DNA of 64,000 nt, from the NCBI RefSeq assembly GCF_001592205.1, contig NZ_BCWM01000006.1, positions 113,628 to 177,627 on the forward strand, in the 5' to 3' direction. The notes beneath the pieces are model-generated. The model was not told the DNA's origin, did no database searches, and saw only the letters and a list, made by a program, of their open reading frames with translations. Positions 27,749 through 36,446 of the stretch are shown here, in pieces. Numbering within the stretch: the stretch's first letter is position 1; every line of letters starts with the position of its first letter. The translations under genes and the position numbers were made by a program. This stretch comes from Brevundimonas vesicularis NBRC 12165. Its GTDB lineage: Bacteria; Pseudomonadota; Alphaproteobacteria; Caulobacterales; Caulobacteraceae.

Positions 27749-28321
27749 TCAGCCGCCGAGAACGCCCAGGTGTTCCAGCAGGATGGCCGTGCCCAGACCG
27801 ATCAGGGCCACGCCGCCGATGATCTCGGCCGTCTTGCCGAAGCGCGTGCCTACGGCCTTGCCGATCAGCATGCCGATGGTGGTCAACACAAAGGTGGTGA
27901 AGCCGATCGAGGCGGCGATCACCCAGATATTGGCCCCGATGAAGGCCAGACCCACGCCCACGGCCGCAGCGTCGATGCTGGTTCCGACCGCCGTCGCCAC
28001 AAGCGCCCACGGGCCGGACCGGCGCTGCGCCTCATCCTCGCCCGCGCCCCGCGGTTGAACGCCTTCCCAGATCATCTTGCCGCCGACGATCAGCAGCAGG
28101 GTGAAGGCGATCCAGTGATCCACCTTCTCAACCAGGCCGGCGGCGATGATGCCCAATCCCCAGCCGATCAGGGGCGTGATCGCCTCGATGACGCCGAAGA
28201 CCAAGCCGGCCTTTACGGCGTCCTTGACGGCGGGTCGATGCGACGCCCCGCGTCCGACGGCGGCTGCAAAGGCGTCCGTGGACATGCTGAGCGAGAGAAT
28301 GGCGATGGCGCCTGGGGTCAT
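27749..28321 (-). CDS. mntP: Manganese efflux pump MntP
   Basis: 190 residues with six hydrophobic segments, standard for MntP. The transport-critical acidic residues lie in SMSTDAFAAAVGRG (N-terminal) and GTSIDAAAVGVG (C-terminal half), the duplicated halves each carrying an aspartate. It exports Mn2+ across the inner membrane. A yybP-ykoY manganese riboswitch occupies its leader, which independently supports the assignment. Confidence 0.95.
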   Translation of the reverse strand: MTPGAIAILSLSMSTDAFAAAVGRGASHRPAVKDAVKAGLVFGVIEAITPLIGWGLGIIAAGLVEKVDHWIAFTLLLIVGGKMIWEGVQPRGAGEDEAQRRSGPWALVATAVGTSIDAAAVGVGLAFIGANIWVIAASIGFTTFVLTTIGMLIGKAVGTRFGKTAEIIGGVALIGLGTAILLEHLGVLGG

Positions 28322-28377
28322 GGGACAGCACTCGACCGGACGCGTGACAGCGGTCCTGCACCGGCCGGTCGCGGCGT

Positions 28378-28500
28378 CAGGACACGCTGGTCTCGCTAGG
28401 CGGTGGTTCCGCTGATCGCGCCACGCGCCGAAGCGCGAGTATGTTGACGCGATCCCGACGACGAACGCCGGAAGCTACTCCCCAACAGGAGGCGGCTCTC
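28378..28500 (-). ncRNA. yybP-ykoY manganese riboswitch in the mntP leader
   Basis: Reading leftwards, the leader contains GGGGAGTAGC (28,483-28,474), then GTCAACATAC (28,448-28,439) followed by TCGC, and then CGAGACC (28,395-28,389). These are the conserved blocks of the yybP-ykoY aptamer in the right order and spacing. The family binds Mn2+ and switches on exporters such as mntP. About 60 nt remain before the mntP ATG, containing GC-rich potential hairpins that could be the expression platform. Exact ends are approximate. Confidence 0.9.
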
Positions 28501-28539
28501 TACACGCCGCTTCCTGCGCTTGGCAACCTCACAGGTCGA

Positions 28540-30438
28540 TCATGTGCCCGACTTGGGCGCCGTCGCGGCGGGCGCATCATCGCGCGCCGAGGTCGATGCG
28601 CCGGCCGGTTGGCGCTCGACCGTCAGGGCATAGGCGCCCATCTGGTTGGGCCCATAGGCGCGGGCGCGCACGACGTACCAGCCGTCATCCGGCGCGGTCC
28701 AATCCAGCTTGGCGTGCGCGTCGGACAGGCTGTCGTCGTCGGTGGCCAGGCTGGTGAAATCGCCGTCCTCGTCTTCCTTGCCAAGATCGATGAAGGAGTC
28801 GAAAGCGTTCGACACCATCGTCAGACGCAGCTTCTCGTCCTTCTTGGCCTGGAAGCGGTAAGCGTCGAAAAAGGCGCCTTCGTCGCTGAGCGCGGCGCTG
28901 TTCGACAGGGTTCCGCGCACGGTCGACCCGATCAGCAGGCTGCCGGGCTTGGGCTCTGGCCCGCGATCCAGCAGCTCCAGTGAATAGAGGCCCTTGCCTT
29001 CCGCATCCAGCGGCATGGCGCGGACCACATAGTTCCCGTCCGACGGCAGGGTGAAGTTCAGCCTTGAATCGGTGCCCTCGGCCAGGCCGTCGTCATCACT
29101 GGCCAGGGCCTCGAACTCACCGTCGGCCTTGCCGATCTCCAGATAGGCGTCGAAATCGCCGGACCGCAGGATCGCCTGGACGCGCTGTCCTTCGGTTCCG
29201 GAAAAGACGTAGGCGTCATAGCGTTTGCCATCGTCGCCTTGGGGATCCTCGTCGGTGATCTCGCCCTCCACGGTTTGACCCAGGGTCGCCGTGGTCGGCG
29301 GCGGCGGCGGCGCGGTTTCGGTCAGCTTCAGCGTATAGTCGCCCTCGGCCTCGTCGCTGAACCCGCGCGCCTCGATGATGTAGTCGCCGTCGGCTTCCAG
29401 CGTGCGCGCGATGCGGGCGTCGGTGCCCGAGCCGGCGCCGTCATCGTCCTCCGCCAAAACCGTATCATCCGAAGCACGGCGAAGCGTCAGATAGGCGTCG
29501 AAGTCGCTCGACTTCATCTCGATGGCGACGCGCTGGCCGTTCGTCCCGGTGAAGCGATAGGTCTCCGCGCGCTGGCCGCCATCATTTGTGGCGCTGTCCG
29601 AGCCCAGTTCGCCCTTGATCTCGTCACCGATCGCGATGGGCTTTGACGGCGGCGCGGGCGGCGCCTCGGCCAGGCCCAATTCGTAGCGACCCAGCCCGTC
29701 TTCCAGCGACGTAGCCCGGATCACATATTCGCCGGCTGTCGGCGCCGTGAAAGTCAACCGGGAATTCAGCCCGCCGCCGGGCGCGTCATCGTTCGAGCTG
29801 ATCTCGATGAAATCGGGCCCGTTCATCCGCCCCACCCGCACCAAGGGATCGAAGGCCTCGGAGTCCAGCGTCACGACAAACCGATCGCCGGCATTGGCGC
29901 GGAAGGCGTAGGCGTCATAGCGGCCGCCGTCTTCCTGCTCAGGATCGCGCGTCGTCAGTTCGCCGCTCTGGGTCGCCCCGACACGAATGCCGCCGGGTCG
30001 CGGCGCACGCGGCGGCGCCGGGCGTTCCTGCAACGACAGACGATAGTCGCCACCGTCCAGTCCGCTCAACGTCCGGGCCCTCAGAACATAGGTCCCCGCC
30101 TGGTCAGGCGTGAACCGCAGCCGCGCATTGGTGCCGTCCCCCAACCCGTCGTCGTCGGACGCCAGCGGCTCGCCCGCTGCGCCGTCGTCGTAGACTTCCA
30201 GATATGCGTCGAAAGCGTCCGATCTCAGCGTAGCTTCCAGCCGCTGCCCCGCCCGCGCCTCGAACCGATAGTCGTCGTAGCGATATTCGTCATCCGCCGC
30301 CTTGGCGTCGCCATCCGTCAGGGCGCCGGTCACGTTGGCGCCGATGCGCAGAGACTGCGCGTCCTGGGCCACGGCCGGCGCGACCGCCCACAAAAGGGCC
30401 AGGGTGCTGACAGCGGCGGCGAGCGACGGACGGTTCAT
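28540..30438 (-). CDS. Secreted protein with five PPC-type repeats
   Basis: 632 residues with a signal peptide (about 1-25, ending AVAQ). The mature part is five tandem domains of about 110-120 residues. Each carries a line such as SDAFDAYLEV, SEAFDPLVRV, SSDFDAYLTL, SGDFDAYLEI or SNAFDSFIDL, and then an acidic DDDG..GT..RL loop. This is the bacterial pre-peptidase C-terminal (PPC) beta-sandwich pattern; the acidic loops suggest calcium. No catalytic domain is attached, which is unusual since PPC domains normally trail a protease. The ATG at 30,438 has GGAGGA immediately upstream; the frame continues open into folD's antisense region but is not used. It lies upstream of the mntP leader and diverges from folD. 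Confidence 0.82.
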   Translation of the reverse strand: MNRPSLAAAVSTLALLWAVAPAVAQDAQSLRIGANVTGALTDGDAKAADDEYRYDDYRFEARAGQRLEATLRSDAFDAYLEVYDDGAAGEPLASDDDGLGDGTNARLRFTPDQAGTYVLRARTLSGLDGGDYRLSLQERPAPPRAPRPGGIRVGATQSGELTTRDPEQEDGGRYDAYAFRANAGDRFVVTLDSEAFDPLVRVGRMNGPDFIEISSNDDAPGGGLNSRLTFTAPTAGEYVIRATSLEDGLGRYELGLAEAPPAPPSKPIAIGDEIKGELGSDSATNDGGQRAETYRFTGTNGQRVAIEMKSSDFDAYLTLRRASDDTVLAEDDDGAGSGTDARIARTLEADGDYIIEARGFSDEAEGDYTLKLTETAPPPPPTTATLGQTVEGEITDEDPQGDDGKRYDAYVFSGTEGQRVQAILRSGDFDAYLEIGKADGEFEALASDDDGLAEGTDSRLNFTLPSDGNYVVRAMPLDAEGKGLYSLELLDRGPEPKPGSLLIGSTVRGTLSNSAALSDEGAFFDAYRFQAKKDEKLRLTMVSNAFDSFIDLGKEDEDGDFTSLATDDDSLSDAHAKLDWTAPDDGWYVVRARAYGPNQMGAYALTVERQPAGASTSARDDAPAATAPKSGT

Positions 30439-30529
30439 GAATTCCTCCAGCATAGGCTGCGGATCATAGACGCCGAACCGTGACGGCTGTAAATCGCGCC
30501 ATCCTGATTTCCCACCAGACGGAGCTGCC

Positions 30530-31453
30530 ATGTCGGCCCAATCCACGCCTGCGACCCTGATCGACGGCAAGGCCTTCTCGGCCGCCCTGGTGGAACGCGT
30601 CGGCGCGGCCGTCGCCCGGCTGGAGGCCGCGCACGGCGTCAAACCCGGCTTGGCCGTCGTCATCGTCGGCGAGGATCCGGCCAGCCAGATTTACGTCCGC
30701 AACAAGGGCGAGACGACGCTGCGAGCCGGCATGCGCTCCGATACCCACCGCCTGGCCGAATCGACCGGCCAGGACGAGCTGCTGGCCCTGATCGCTCAGC
30801 TGAATGCGGATGCGGGCATCCACGGCATCCTGGTCCAACTGCCCCTGCCCGCCCACATCGACGCGACGGTGGTTCTGGACGCCATTTCGCCGGACAAGGA
30901 TGTGGACGGCTTTCACATGGTCAATGCGGGTCGTCTGGCCGTCGGTCTGCCGGGTCTGGTCCCCTGCACACCTCTGGGCTGTCTGATGCTGCTGAAGGAT
31001 CAACTCGGCGATCTGTCGGGCCTGAACGCCGTCATCGTCGGCCGTTCCAACATCGTCGGCAAACCGATGGCGCAACTGCTGCTCGGCGAAAGCTGCACGG
31101 TCACCATCGCCCACTCGCGCACGCGGGATTTGCCCGAGGTCTGCCGCCGCGCCGACATTCTGGTCGCCGCCGTCGGTCGGCCCGAGATGATCAAGGGCGA
31201 CTGGATCAAGCCGGGCGCGACCGTCATCGACGTGGGTATCAACCGCGTCCCGTCAGCCGATCCCGTCAAGGCCGCCGAGGGCAAGACCCGCGTCGTCGGC
31301 GACGTGGCTTTCAAGGAAGCGGTCGAGGTCGCGGGCCGCATCACGCCGGTGCCGGGCGGCGTCGGCCCCATGACCATCGCCTGTTTGTTGGCCAACACCT
31401 ATTCGGCCGCCTGCCGCCTCAACAATATCCAACCGGAGCCATTGGACGCTTGA
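30530..31453 (+). CDS. folD: Bifunctional methylenetetrahydrofolate dehydrogenase/cyclohydrolase
   Basis: 307 residues. It interconverts 5,10-methylene-, methenyl- and 10-formyl-tetrahydrofolate in one-carbon metabolism. Visible: the substrate/catalytic YVRNKG lysine (about 61-66), the signature VQLPLPAHI, and the NADP-binding [17 protein letters not shown] (about 165-181), with the [10 protein letters not shown] loop near the C-terminus. A GGAG lies 8 nt before the ATG. It stands alone between divergent and following genes. Confidence 0.97.
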   Translation: MSAQSTPATLIDGKAFSAALVERVGAAVARLEAAHGVKPGLAVVIVGEDPASQIYVRNKGETTLRAGMRSDTHRLAESTGQDELLALIAQLNADAGIHGILVQLPLPAHIDATVVLDAISPDKDVDGFHMVNAGRLAVGLPGLVPCTPLGCLMLLKDQLGDLSGLNAVIVGRSNIVGKPMAQLLLGESCTVTIAHSRTRDLPEVCRRADILVAAVGRPEMIKGDWIKPGATVIDVGINRVPSADPVKAAEGKTRVVGDVAFKEAVEVAGRITPVPGGVGPMTIACLLANTYSAACRLNNIQPEPLDA

Positions 31454-31514
31454 TGCATTCATTGGGCCGGTGAATAGTCCCGCCCCACGGCGCTATCGCC
31501 GAACGGGAGATGTC

Positions 31515-32198
31515 ATGGTCCGCTTCAACGCTCGCGCCGTCGCTCTGACCGGCGCTCTAACAATCGTCCCCGCCGTGGCGGGTTGCGGCTACAACACCAT
31601 TCCGACCAAGCAGGAACGCGCGGAGGCGGCCTGGGCCGATGTGCAGAGCCAGTATCAGCGCCGCGCCGACCTGATTCCCAATCTGGTCGCGACCGTGCAA
31701 GGCGCCGCGATTCAGGAACGTACCACCCTGACGGACGTCATCAACGCCCGCGCCCGCGCCACCTCGGTCAATGTCTCGGCCGACGACCTCGATAATCCGC
31801 AGGCCTTCCAGCAGTATCAGGAAGCCCAGGGCCAGCTGTCCGGCGCCCTGTCGCGCTTGCTCGTGACGGTCGAGGCCTATCCGCAACTTCAGGCCAACCA
31901 GAACTTCCTGACCCTGCAGTCGCAACTGGAAGGGACTGAAAACCGCATCCAGATCGCGCGCCGCGACTACAACGAGGCCGTTCGCGACTACAACACGACC
32001 CTGCGCACCTTCCCGCAGGTGATCTGGGCCAAGACCCTGCATGGCGGTTCGCAGCCGATGCAGCTGTTCACCGCCACCGCCGCCGCCCAATCGGCGCCGC
32101 AAGTCAACTTCAACCTGAACGCCCCGCCCGCCAACGCCTCGGCGCCCGGCGGCGGCGCACCGGCCGTAACGCCGGGCGCGACCCCGCCCGCCCAGTGA
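31515..32198 (+). CDS. LemA family lipoprotein
   Basis: 227 residues from the ATG at 31,515, chosen because GGGAGA lies 4 nt upstream and the protein then begins with a clean signal peptide ending in the lipobox VAGC (cysteine about residue 24). LemA helical domain features follow: RRADLIPNLV, a long amphipathic helix and LTLQSQLEGTENRI. The last 40 residues are proline/alanine-rich. LemA is commonly followed by TPM-domain genes, as here. The cellular role is not settled. Confidence 0.9.
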   Translation: MVRFNARAVALTGALTIVPAVAGCGYNTIPTKQERAEAAWADVQSQYQRRADLIPNLVATVQGAAIQERTTLTDVINARARATSVNVSADDLDNPQAFQQYQEAQGQLSGALSRLLVTVEAYPQLQANQNFLTLQSQLEGTENRIQIARRDYNEAVRDYNTTLRTFPQVIWAKTLHGGSQPMQLFTATAAAQSAPQVNFNLNAPPANASAPGGGAPAVTPGATPPAQ

Positions 32199-33019
32199 CG
32201 ACCCTTCAAGCGGCGGCGCGGCGTTCGCCGGGCGTCGCCGCCCTCATCTTCGGCCTGTTCATCGCGCTGCTGCTCGTCCTTCCGGCGGCCGCGCAGAGCA
32301 AGATCGACTTTCCGCCGCTGACCGGCCGCGTGGTCGATCAGGCCAATCTGCTCGATCCGGCGACGGAACAGGCCCTGACCGAAAAGCTCGCGGCGCTGGA
32401 GGCCAGTTCCACCGACCAGTTGGTCGTCGTGACGGTCAACAGCCTCCAGGATCAGGAGATCGAGGACTACGGCTATCAGCTGGGTCGCGCCTGGGGCATC
32501 GGTCAGAAGGAGAACGATAACGGCGCCCTGCTGATCGTCGCGCCGAATGAACGCAAGGTCCGCGTCGAGGTCGGCTATGGGCTGGAGCCCATTCTGACTG
32601 ACGCCTTCTCGTCTCAGGTCATTCGCAACGACATCCTGCCGTCGTTTCGAGACGGCGATTACCAGGCTGGGGTGATCAAGGGCGTCGACGCCCTGATCTC
32701 CCAGCTGTCGCTCGACCCGGCGGAGGCGCAGGCGCGCGCCCAGGCCGCCGCGACCGAGCAAGCCGACACCAAAGGCGAATCCGTCATCCCGCTGGTCATC
32801 ATCGCCGGGCTTTTCCTGTTCATCTTCTTGATCGCCATGCGGTCCGGGCGCGGACGACGCAGCAATGTCAGCTCGGTCCTGCTGTGGGCCGCGTCAGAGG
32901 CGCTGCGGAACTCCGGCAGAGGCGGCGGCGGTTGGGGCGGCGGCGGCGGCTTCGGCGGGGGCGGGTTCGGCGGCGGCGGCGGCAGTTTCGGCGGCGGCGG
33001 CGCCTCGGGGGGATGGTGA
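32195..33019 (+). CDS. TPM-domain (YgcG-like) membrane protein with glycine-rich tail
   Basis: 274 residues from a GTG that overlaps the lemA stop (GTGA). A signal peptide/TM (about 13-34) leads to a TPM domain (about 45-170; GRVVDQANLLDP, EVGYGLEPILTD). A second TM segment lies at about 200-216. The tail from about 240 is nearly pure glycine with W, F and S, followed by SGGW. The domain faces the periplasm. TPM proteins have been linked to photosystem repair in plants and, in bacteria, appear with LemA; the function here is unknown. Confidence 0.9.
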   Translation: MTTLQAAARRSPGVAALIFGLFIALLLVLPAAAQSKIDFPPLTGRVVDQANLLDPATEQALTEKLAALEASSTDQLVVVTVNSLQDQEIEDYGYQLGRAWGIGQKENDNGALLIVAPNERKVRVEVGYGLEPILTDAFSSQVIRNDILPSFRDGDYQAGVIKGVDALISQLSLDPAEAQARAQAAATEQADTKGESVIPLVIIAGLFLFIFLIAMRSGRGRRSNVSSVLLWAASEALRNSGRGGGGWGGGGGFGGGGFGGGGGSFGGGGASGGW

Positions 33020-33696
33020 TGCAGATCACGGACAACGACCGCACCCGCATCGCCGAAGCCATAGCGGCCGCCGAGCGTCAGACATCGGGCGAAATCTTCT
33101 GCGTCGTCGCGCGTCGTGTCTCGACCTATGTGGACGTCAGCCTGGCCTGGGCGGCGGCGATGGCGCTTGTGGCCCCGATCGTCTTCGTTCCGTTCGTGCT
33201 GGATCTTCGCTGGCCCGGCGACGGCTGGGAAGCGGCCCACCAGGTCGCGCAGGACGCCACGACGGCGCAGGCGCTGGGCCTCTACGCCCTGTCGCAGGCC
33301 ATCGTCTTCGTCGGCGTCTTTCTGCTGACCCGTATTCCGGCTGTGCGTCGTCTGGTGACCCCGGCCGGCGTCAGGCGCGGCCGTGTGAGGGAGGCCGCCT
33401 TGCAGCAGTTCCTGGCGCACGGCGTCCATGTCACGGAGGAGCGCACGGGCGTCCTGATCTTCGCGGCCCTGGATGAACATCAGGTCGAACTGATCGCCGA
33501 TGAGGGCATCTACGCCAAGGTCGACGAGGACGCCTGGGCCCAGGCCGTCGCGGCACTGACCCGCGAACTGCGCGCCGACCGCCCCGTCGATGGCTTCGCC
33601 GCCGCCGTCGCCCTATGCGGCGAGGTTCTGGCCCGCCACTTTCCACCGCGCGCCGACAACCGCAATGAGTTGCCCGATCATCTGATCCTGCTCTGA
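33019..33696 (+). CDS. TPM-domain membrane protein, paralogue of the preceding gene
   Basis: 225 residues. The ATG at 33,019 shares one base with the preceding stop (TGATG) and has GGGGGG 6 nt upstream; another ATG at 33,013 leaves no room for that site. Two hydrophobic segments (about 42-62 and 85-110) sit between an N-terminal part of the TPM fold and its C-terminal part (VHVTEERTGVLIFAALDEHQVEL). It is the DUF4347-independent, short TPM form often paired with a glycine-tailed TPM protein. Probable operon: lemA-tpm1-tpm2. Confidence 0.85.
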   Translation: MQITDNDRTRIAEAIAAAERQTSGEIFCVVARRVSTYVDVSLAWAAAMALVAPIVFVPFVLDLRWPGDGWEAAHQVAQDATTAQALGLYALSQAIVFVGVFLLTRIPAVRRLVTPAGVRRGRVREAALQQFLAHGVHVTEERTGVLIFAALDEHQVELIADEGIYAKVDEDAWAQAVAALTRELRADRPVDGFAAAVALCGEVLARHFPPRADNRNELPDHLILL

Positions 33697-33768
33697 TCGT
33701 CGCATCGGGGTCGCATTCGCGCGCCAGAAGGCCTAGCCCACGGTCAACGTTCAAACAGCCGCCACCTC

Positions 33769-34506
33769 ATGCCTCGCCTTCTTACCTACAATGTCCACCG
33801 CTGTGTCGGCACGGATCGCCGTCTGGATGTCGGCCGGATCGTCGCCGTCATCGCCGAGTTCGAGCCGGACATTGTCTGCCTGCAGGAACTGGACGTCGGC
33901 CGAGCGCGCACGGGCGGGGTCGATCAGGCCGAGGCGATCGCCGACGGTCTGGCCATGACCTCGCGTTTCCATCCAGCGATGCGGGTCGAGGCGGAACAGT
34001 ACGGCGACGCCATCCTGACCCCGCATCCCGAACGGCTGATCCGCGCCGGCGCCTTGCCGACCGTGAGCGGCATTCCGGGCCTGGAACCGCGCGGGGCGAT
34101 CTGGTCGGAAATCGAGATCGACGGCACGGCCGTCAACGTCATGAACACCCACCTGGGTCTGGTTCCGCGCGAGCAGCGGCTTCAAGCCGCCGCGTTGGCC
34201 GGATCCGGCTGGGTCGGCGGATGCGACGGACCGATCCTGCTGGCCGGCGATTTCAACGCCACTTCGATCACCCGCCCCTATCAGACCCTGTGTCGCACCC
34301 TGCAGGACTGCCAGCGTCAGTTGGGCCAGAAGCCCAGCGTAAAAACCTTCCCGTCGGCCTTCCCCGCCATCCGCATCGACCACTGTTTCGTCAGCCCGCA
34401 TATCCGCATCCGCGCGGTGCGATCCGCCTTCTCGCCCCTGGCCCGCATCGCATCGGACCACCTGCCGCTGATCGTCGATTTCGAGGTCGTTCAACCCGGC
34501 GCGTGA
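33769..34506 (+). CDS. Endonuclease/exonuclease/phosphatase family hydrolase
   Basis: 245 residues. The EEP fold is shown by LLTYNVHRCVG (metal asparagine), CLQELDVGR (catalytic glutamate), NTHLGL (histidine), LLAGDFNA (aspartate/asparagine), IDHCFVS (aspartate) and a final ASDHLPL (histidine). All metal and catalytic positions are present. Substrates in this superfamily range from DNA to phospholipids. Its 3' end overlaps that of the convergent phospholipase D-like gene by 16 nt. This pairing of EEP and PLD proteins suggests lipid or cardiolipin-related work, but that is inference. Confidence 0.88.
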   Translation: MPRLLTYNVHRCVGTDRRLDVGRIVAVIAEFEPDIVCLQELDVGRARTGGVDQAEAIADGLAMTSRFHPAMRVEAEQYGDAILTPHPERLIRAGALPTVSGIPGLEPRGAIWSEIEIDGTAVNVMNTHLGLVPREQRLQAAALAGSGWVGGCDGPILLAGDFNATSITRPYQTLCRTLQDCQRQLGQKPSVKTFPSAFPAIRIDHCFVSPHIRIRAVRSAFSPLARIASDHLPLIVDFEVVQPGA

Positions 34507-35969
34507 CCGCCCTCGGACGCTGGTCGCGTGCGTTGGGAGCGGTTCAGACGCTTCCAAGGCCGCCAGGCGTCGCTGGACGACGTCGGGTCGCCCAACTGCC
34601 ATTCGGCGAACATCCGCTGGATACGCGTCGGCGGCTCCGAGCCCAGCGGCTTCAGCCGATCGGTTTCGAAGTTGCAGATCGCCTGCCCCACCGAGCCGAA
34701 GACGCCCTCGACCGCCGCATAGTCTTCCGTCGCAACGCCCAGCCAGTGAGCGATCGTCCGGTGACGGTGCGCCGTGATGAAGGCTCGACCGGCCGCATCG
34801 ACAGGCTCGGCGGCGATGTCGCATTCTGTATCCAGGCCCATCGACCGGTTGTTGAGATTTGTGGACCCGATCCTCAGCAGCCGATCATCGATGATCGTCA
34901 CCTTGGCGTGGACGATGATCCGGTCGCCGTCGGCGGTCAGCGGGGCGAAGGCGAAGAAGCGGTTGTATTTGTCCGCCTGCTCCAGCCGGTGCAGCACCTC
35001 GGCCCGGGCCGTGTCCATAGTCATGCTGTCGAACCAACTCGGGCTCTTGGCGGTCGAGATGACGATGACTTGCGGTCCATCCACTTCGGCCAGTCGTTCG
35101 GCCAATGCGGCGGCGATGACCGGCGAGGTGAAATACTGGTTCTCGATATAGATCAGCCGTTTGGCGCGCCGAATTGATTCCAGGTGCAAGGCTTCGCTCT
35201 CGCGCACCTCCTGCCGCCCCGACCATTTCGGCTCGGTGCGGGCGATGCCGACGGGCACGTCGGTCATCTGCACCGGCACGCCGTCGGGCCAGGGATCGTC
35301 CTCGACCTCGTCCGGGATGGTGCGCTCCCACGTCGCCTTGAACCAGCGTTCGCGCGCCAGATCGCCCAGCGCACGCGCCGCAGGGCCGTCCATCACGCTC
35401 ATCACCTCGTGACGCGCCTTGCAGATCAGGCCGCTAGGCAGGGCGCGGCGCGGGTCGCCGTCCAGATGTTCGTCGGAATCCCAGCGATCGGTGGAGATGT
35501 CGCCGCCGCCGCAGAAGGCCACCTTGTCGTCAATGACAACCACCTTCTGGTGATGACAGGCGCCGATCGGACCGGGGGAATCAAGCCGGAACTCCACCAT
35601 CCGCTTACGGAACCAGCGCTGCGCCTTGTGCGGATAGAAGCCTTGCGACGCGGCGATCAGCAGCGGCGATTTCCAGATGAGCAGTCGCACATCTAGGTCC
35701 GGCTTCTTCTTGACCAGCATCCGCAGCTGGCGACCGATTTCCGCCGATTTGTCGCCGGGTCGCGTTTCCGGATCCAGATGGGTGCGTGGATCGAACTGCC
35801 ATCCCAGCAGCACGATGGAGCGTTGGGCCTTGTGAATCGCAGACGAGAGGGCGTCGAAATAGGCCTCGTTTTCCATCAGCACGGAAAAGCGGTGCGCGAC
35901 GGCGGACGTCCACAGGGCAGGCCCCGGCTCCAGCAGACTGCCTTCGTAACTGTCGCCGGCTAAAGTCAT
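34491..35969 (-). CDS. Phospholipase D-like protein with two HKD motifs
   Basis: 492 residues from the ATG at 35,969. Motif 1 is HHQKVVVIDDKVAFCGGGD (about 155-173) and motif 2 is HAKVTIIDDRLLRIGSTN (about 380-397), both with H-x-K-x4-D. This is the layout of phospholipase D and cardiolipin synthases. The N-terminus has no transmembrane segments, unlike classic ClsA, so a soluble phospholipase or transphosphatidylase is favoured. A longer N-terminus starting at 36,017 or 36,029 is possible, as GGAACGGAGG occurs there but too close to the ATG at 36,017. Confidence 0.87.
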   Translation of the reverse strand: MTLAGDSYEGSLLEPGPALWTSAVAHRFSVLMENEAYFDALSSAIHKAQRSIVLLGWQFDPRTHLDPETRPGDKSAEIGRQLRMLVKKKPDLDVRLLIWKSPLLIAASQGFYPHKAQRWFRKRMVEFRLDSPGPIGACHHQKVVVIDDKVAFCGGGDISTDRWDSDEHLDGDPRRALPSGLICKARHEVMSVMDGPAARALGDLARERWFKATWERTIPDEVEDDPWPDGVPVQMTDVPVGIARTEPKWSGRQEVRESEALHLESIRRAKRLIYIENQYFTSPVIAAALAERLAEVDGPQVIVISTAKSPSWFDSMTMDTARAEVLHRLEQADKYNRFFAFAPLTADGDRIIVHAKVTIIDDRLLRIGSTNLNNRSMGLDTECDIAAEPVDAAGRAFITAHRHRTIAHWLGVATEDYAAVEGVFGSVGQAICNFETDRLKPLGSEPPTRIQRMFAEWQLGDPTSSSDAWRPWKRLNRSQRTRPASEGGHAPG

Positions 35970-36126
35970 GCGACCTATCTGTCTGATTCGCGTGACATGG
36001 TGTCGAAGCGCCTGCATCCTCCGTTCCACGCGCGTGTCCTTCGGTCAATCTTTCAGGGCGGGATTGTGACGTTCGCCGATTTGGCGCATAAGGAGCGTAG
36101 CCATACAGGCTGCGAGGGAGGGTAGA

Positions 36127-36309
36127 ATGCAGGCGCTTGTCGAACTGATCGCTGGCTTCATCGCCCTGCTGGCCGCCGCCGTCCTGACGCAGTTCGGCGT
36201 CGACACCCACAACCCCAACCACGGCGACCGCGAAGTGCGTCGTGTGGTGGAGTGTCGTGACACCGGCTCCAACGCCACGCTGCTTTCCGAATCCAAGCGC
36301 GACTGCTGA
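36127..36309 (+). CDS. Small single-pass membrane protein (putative)
   Basis: 60 residues. A strong GGGAGGG lies about 7 nt upstream of the ATG. Residues 5-24 (LVELIAGFIALLAAAVLTQF) form a membrane helix, followed by a polar tail with two cysteines (positions 43 and 60, the last one C-terminal). I do not recognise a family. The good ribosome site and clean membrane segment support coding; the lack of a known homologue keeps this tentative. Confidence 0.5.
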   Translation: MQALVELIAGFIALLAAAVLTQFGVDTHNPNHGDREVRRVVECRDTGSNATLLSESKRDC

Positions 36310-36446
36310 ACGCTGCGGCGCTTTGCGCTGCATGACGCGCTTCATCGACAGGTTGCGGGCTTGAGTCGGTTTCGTCCGCATCGATCATGCTCTAGAGTTT
36401 CCTCGGCGCTGTCGGACGCCCGCGTAGAGATCGAGTTTTTGAGCTT

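Noticed and set aside
36045..36296. Minus-strand small frame opposite the 60-residue membrane protein
   Set aside because: No ribosome site and no membrane or domain pattern; the plus-strand frame has a strong one.
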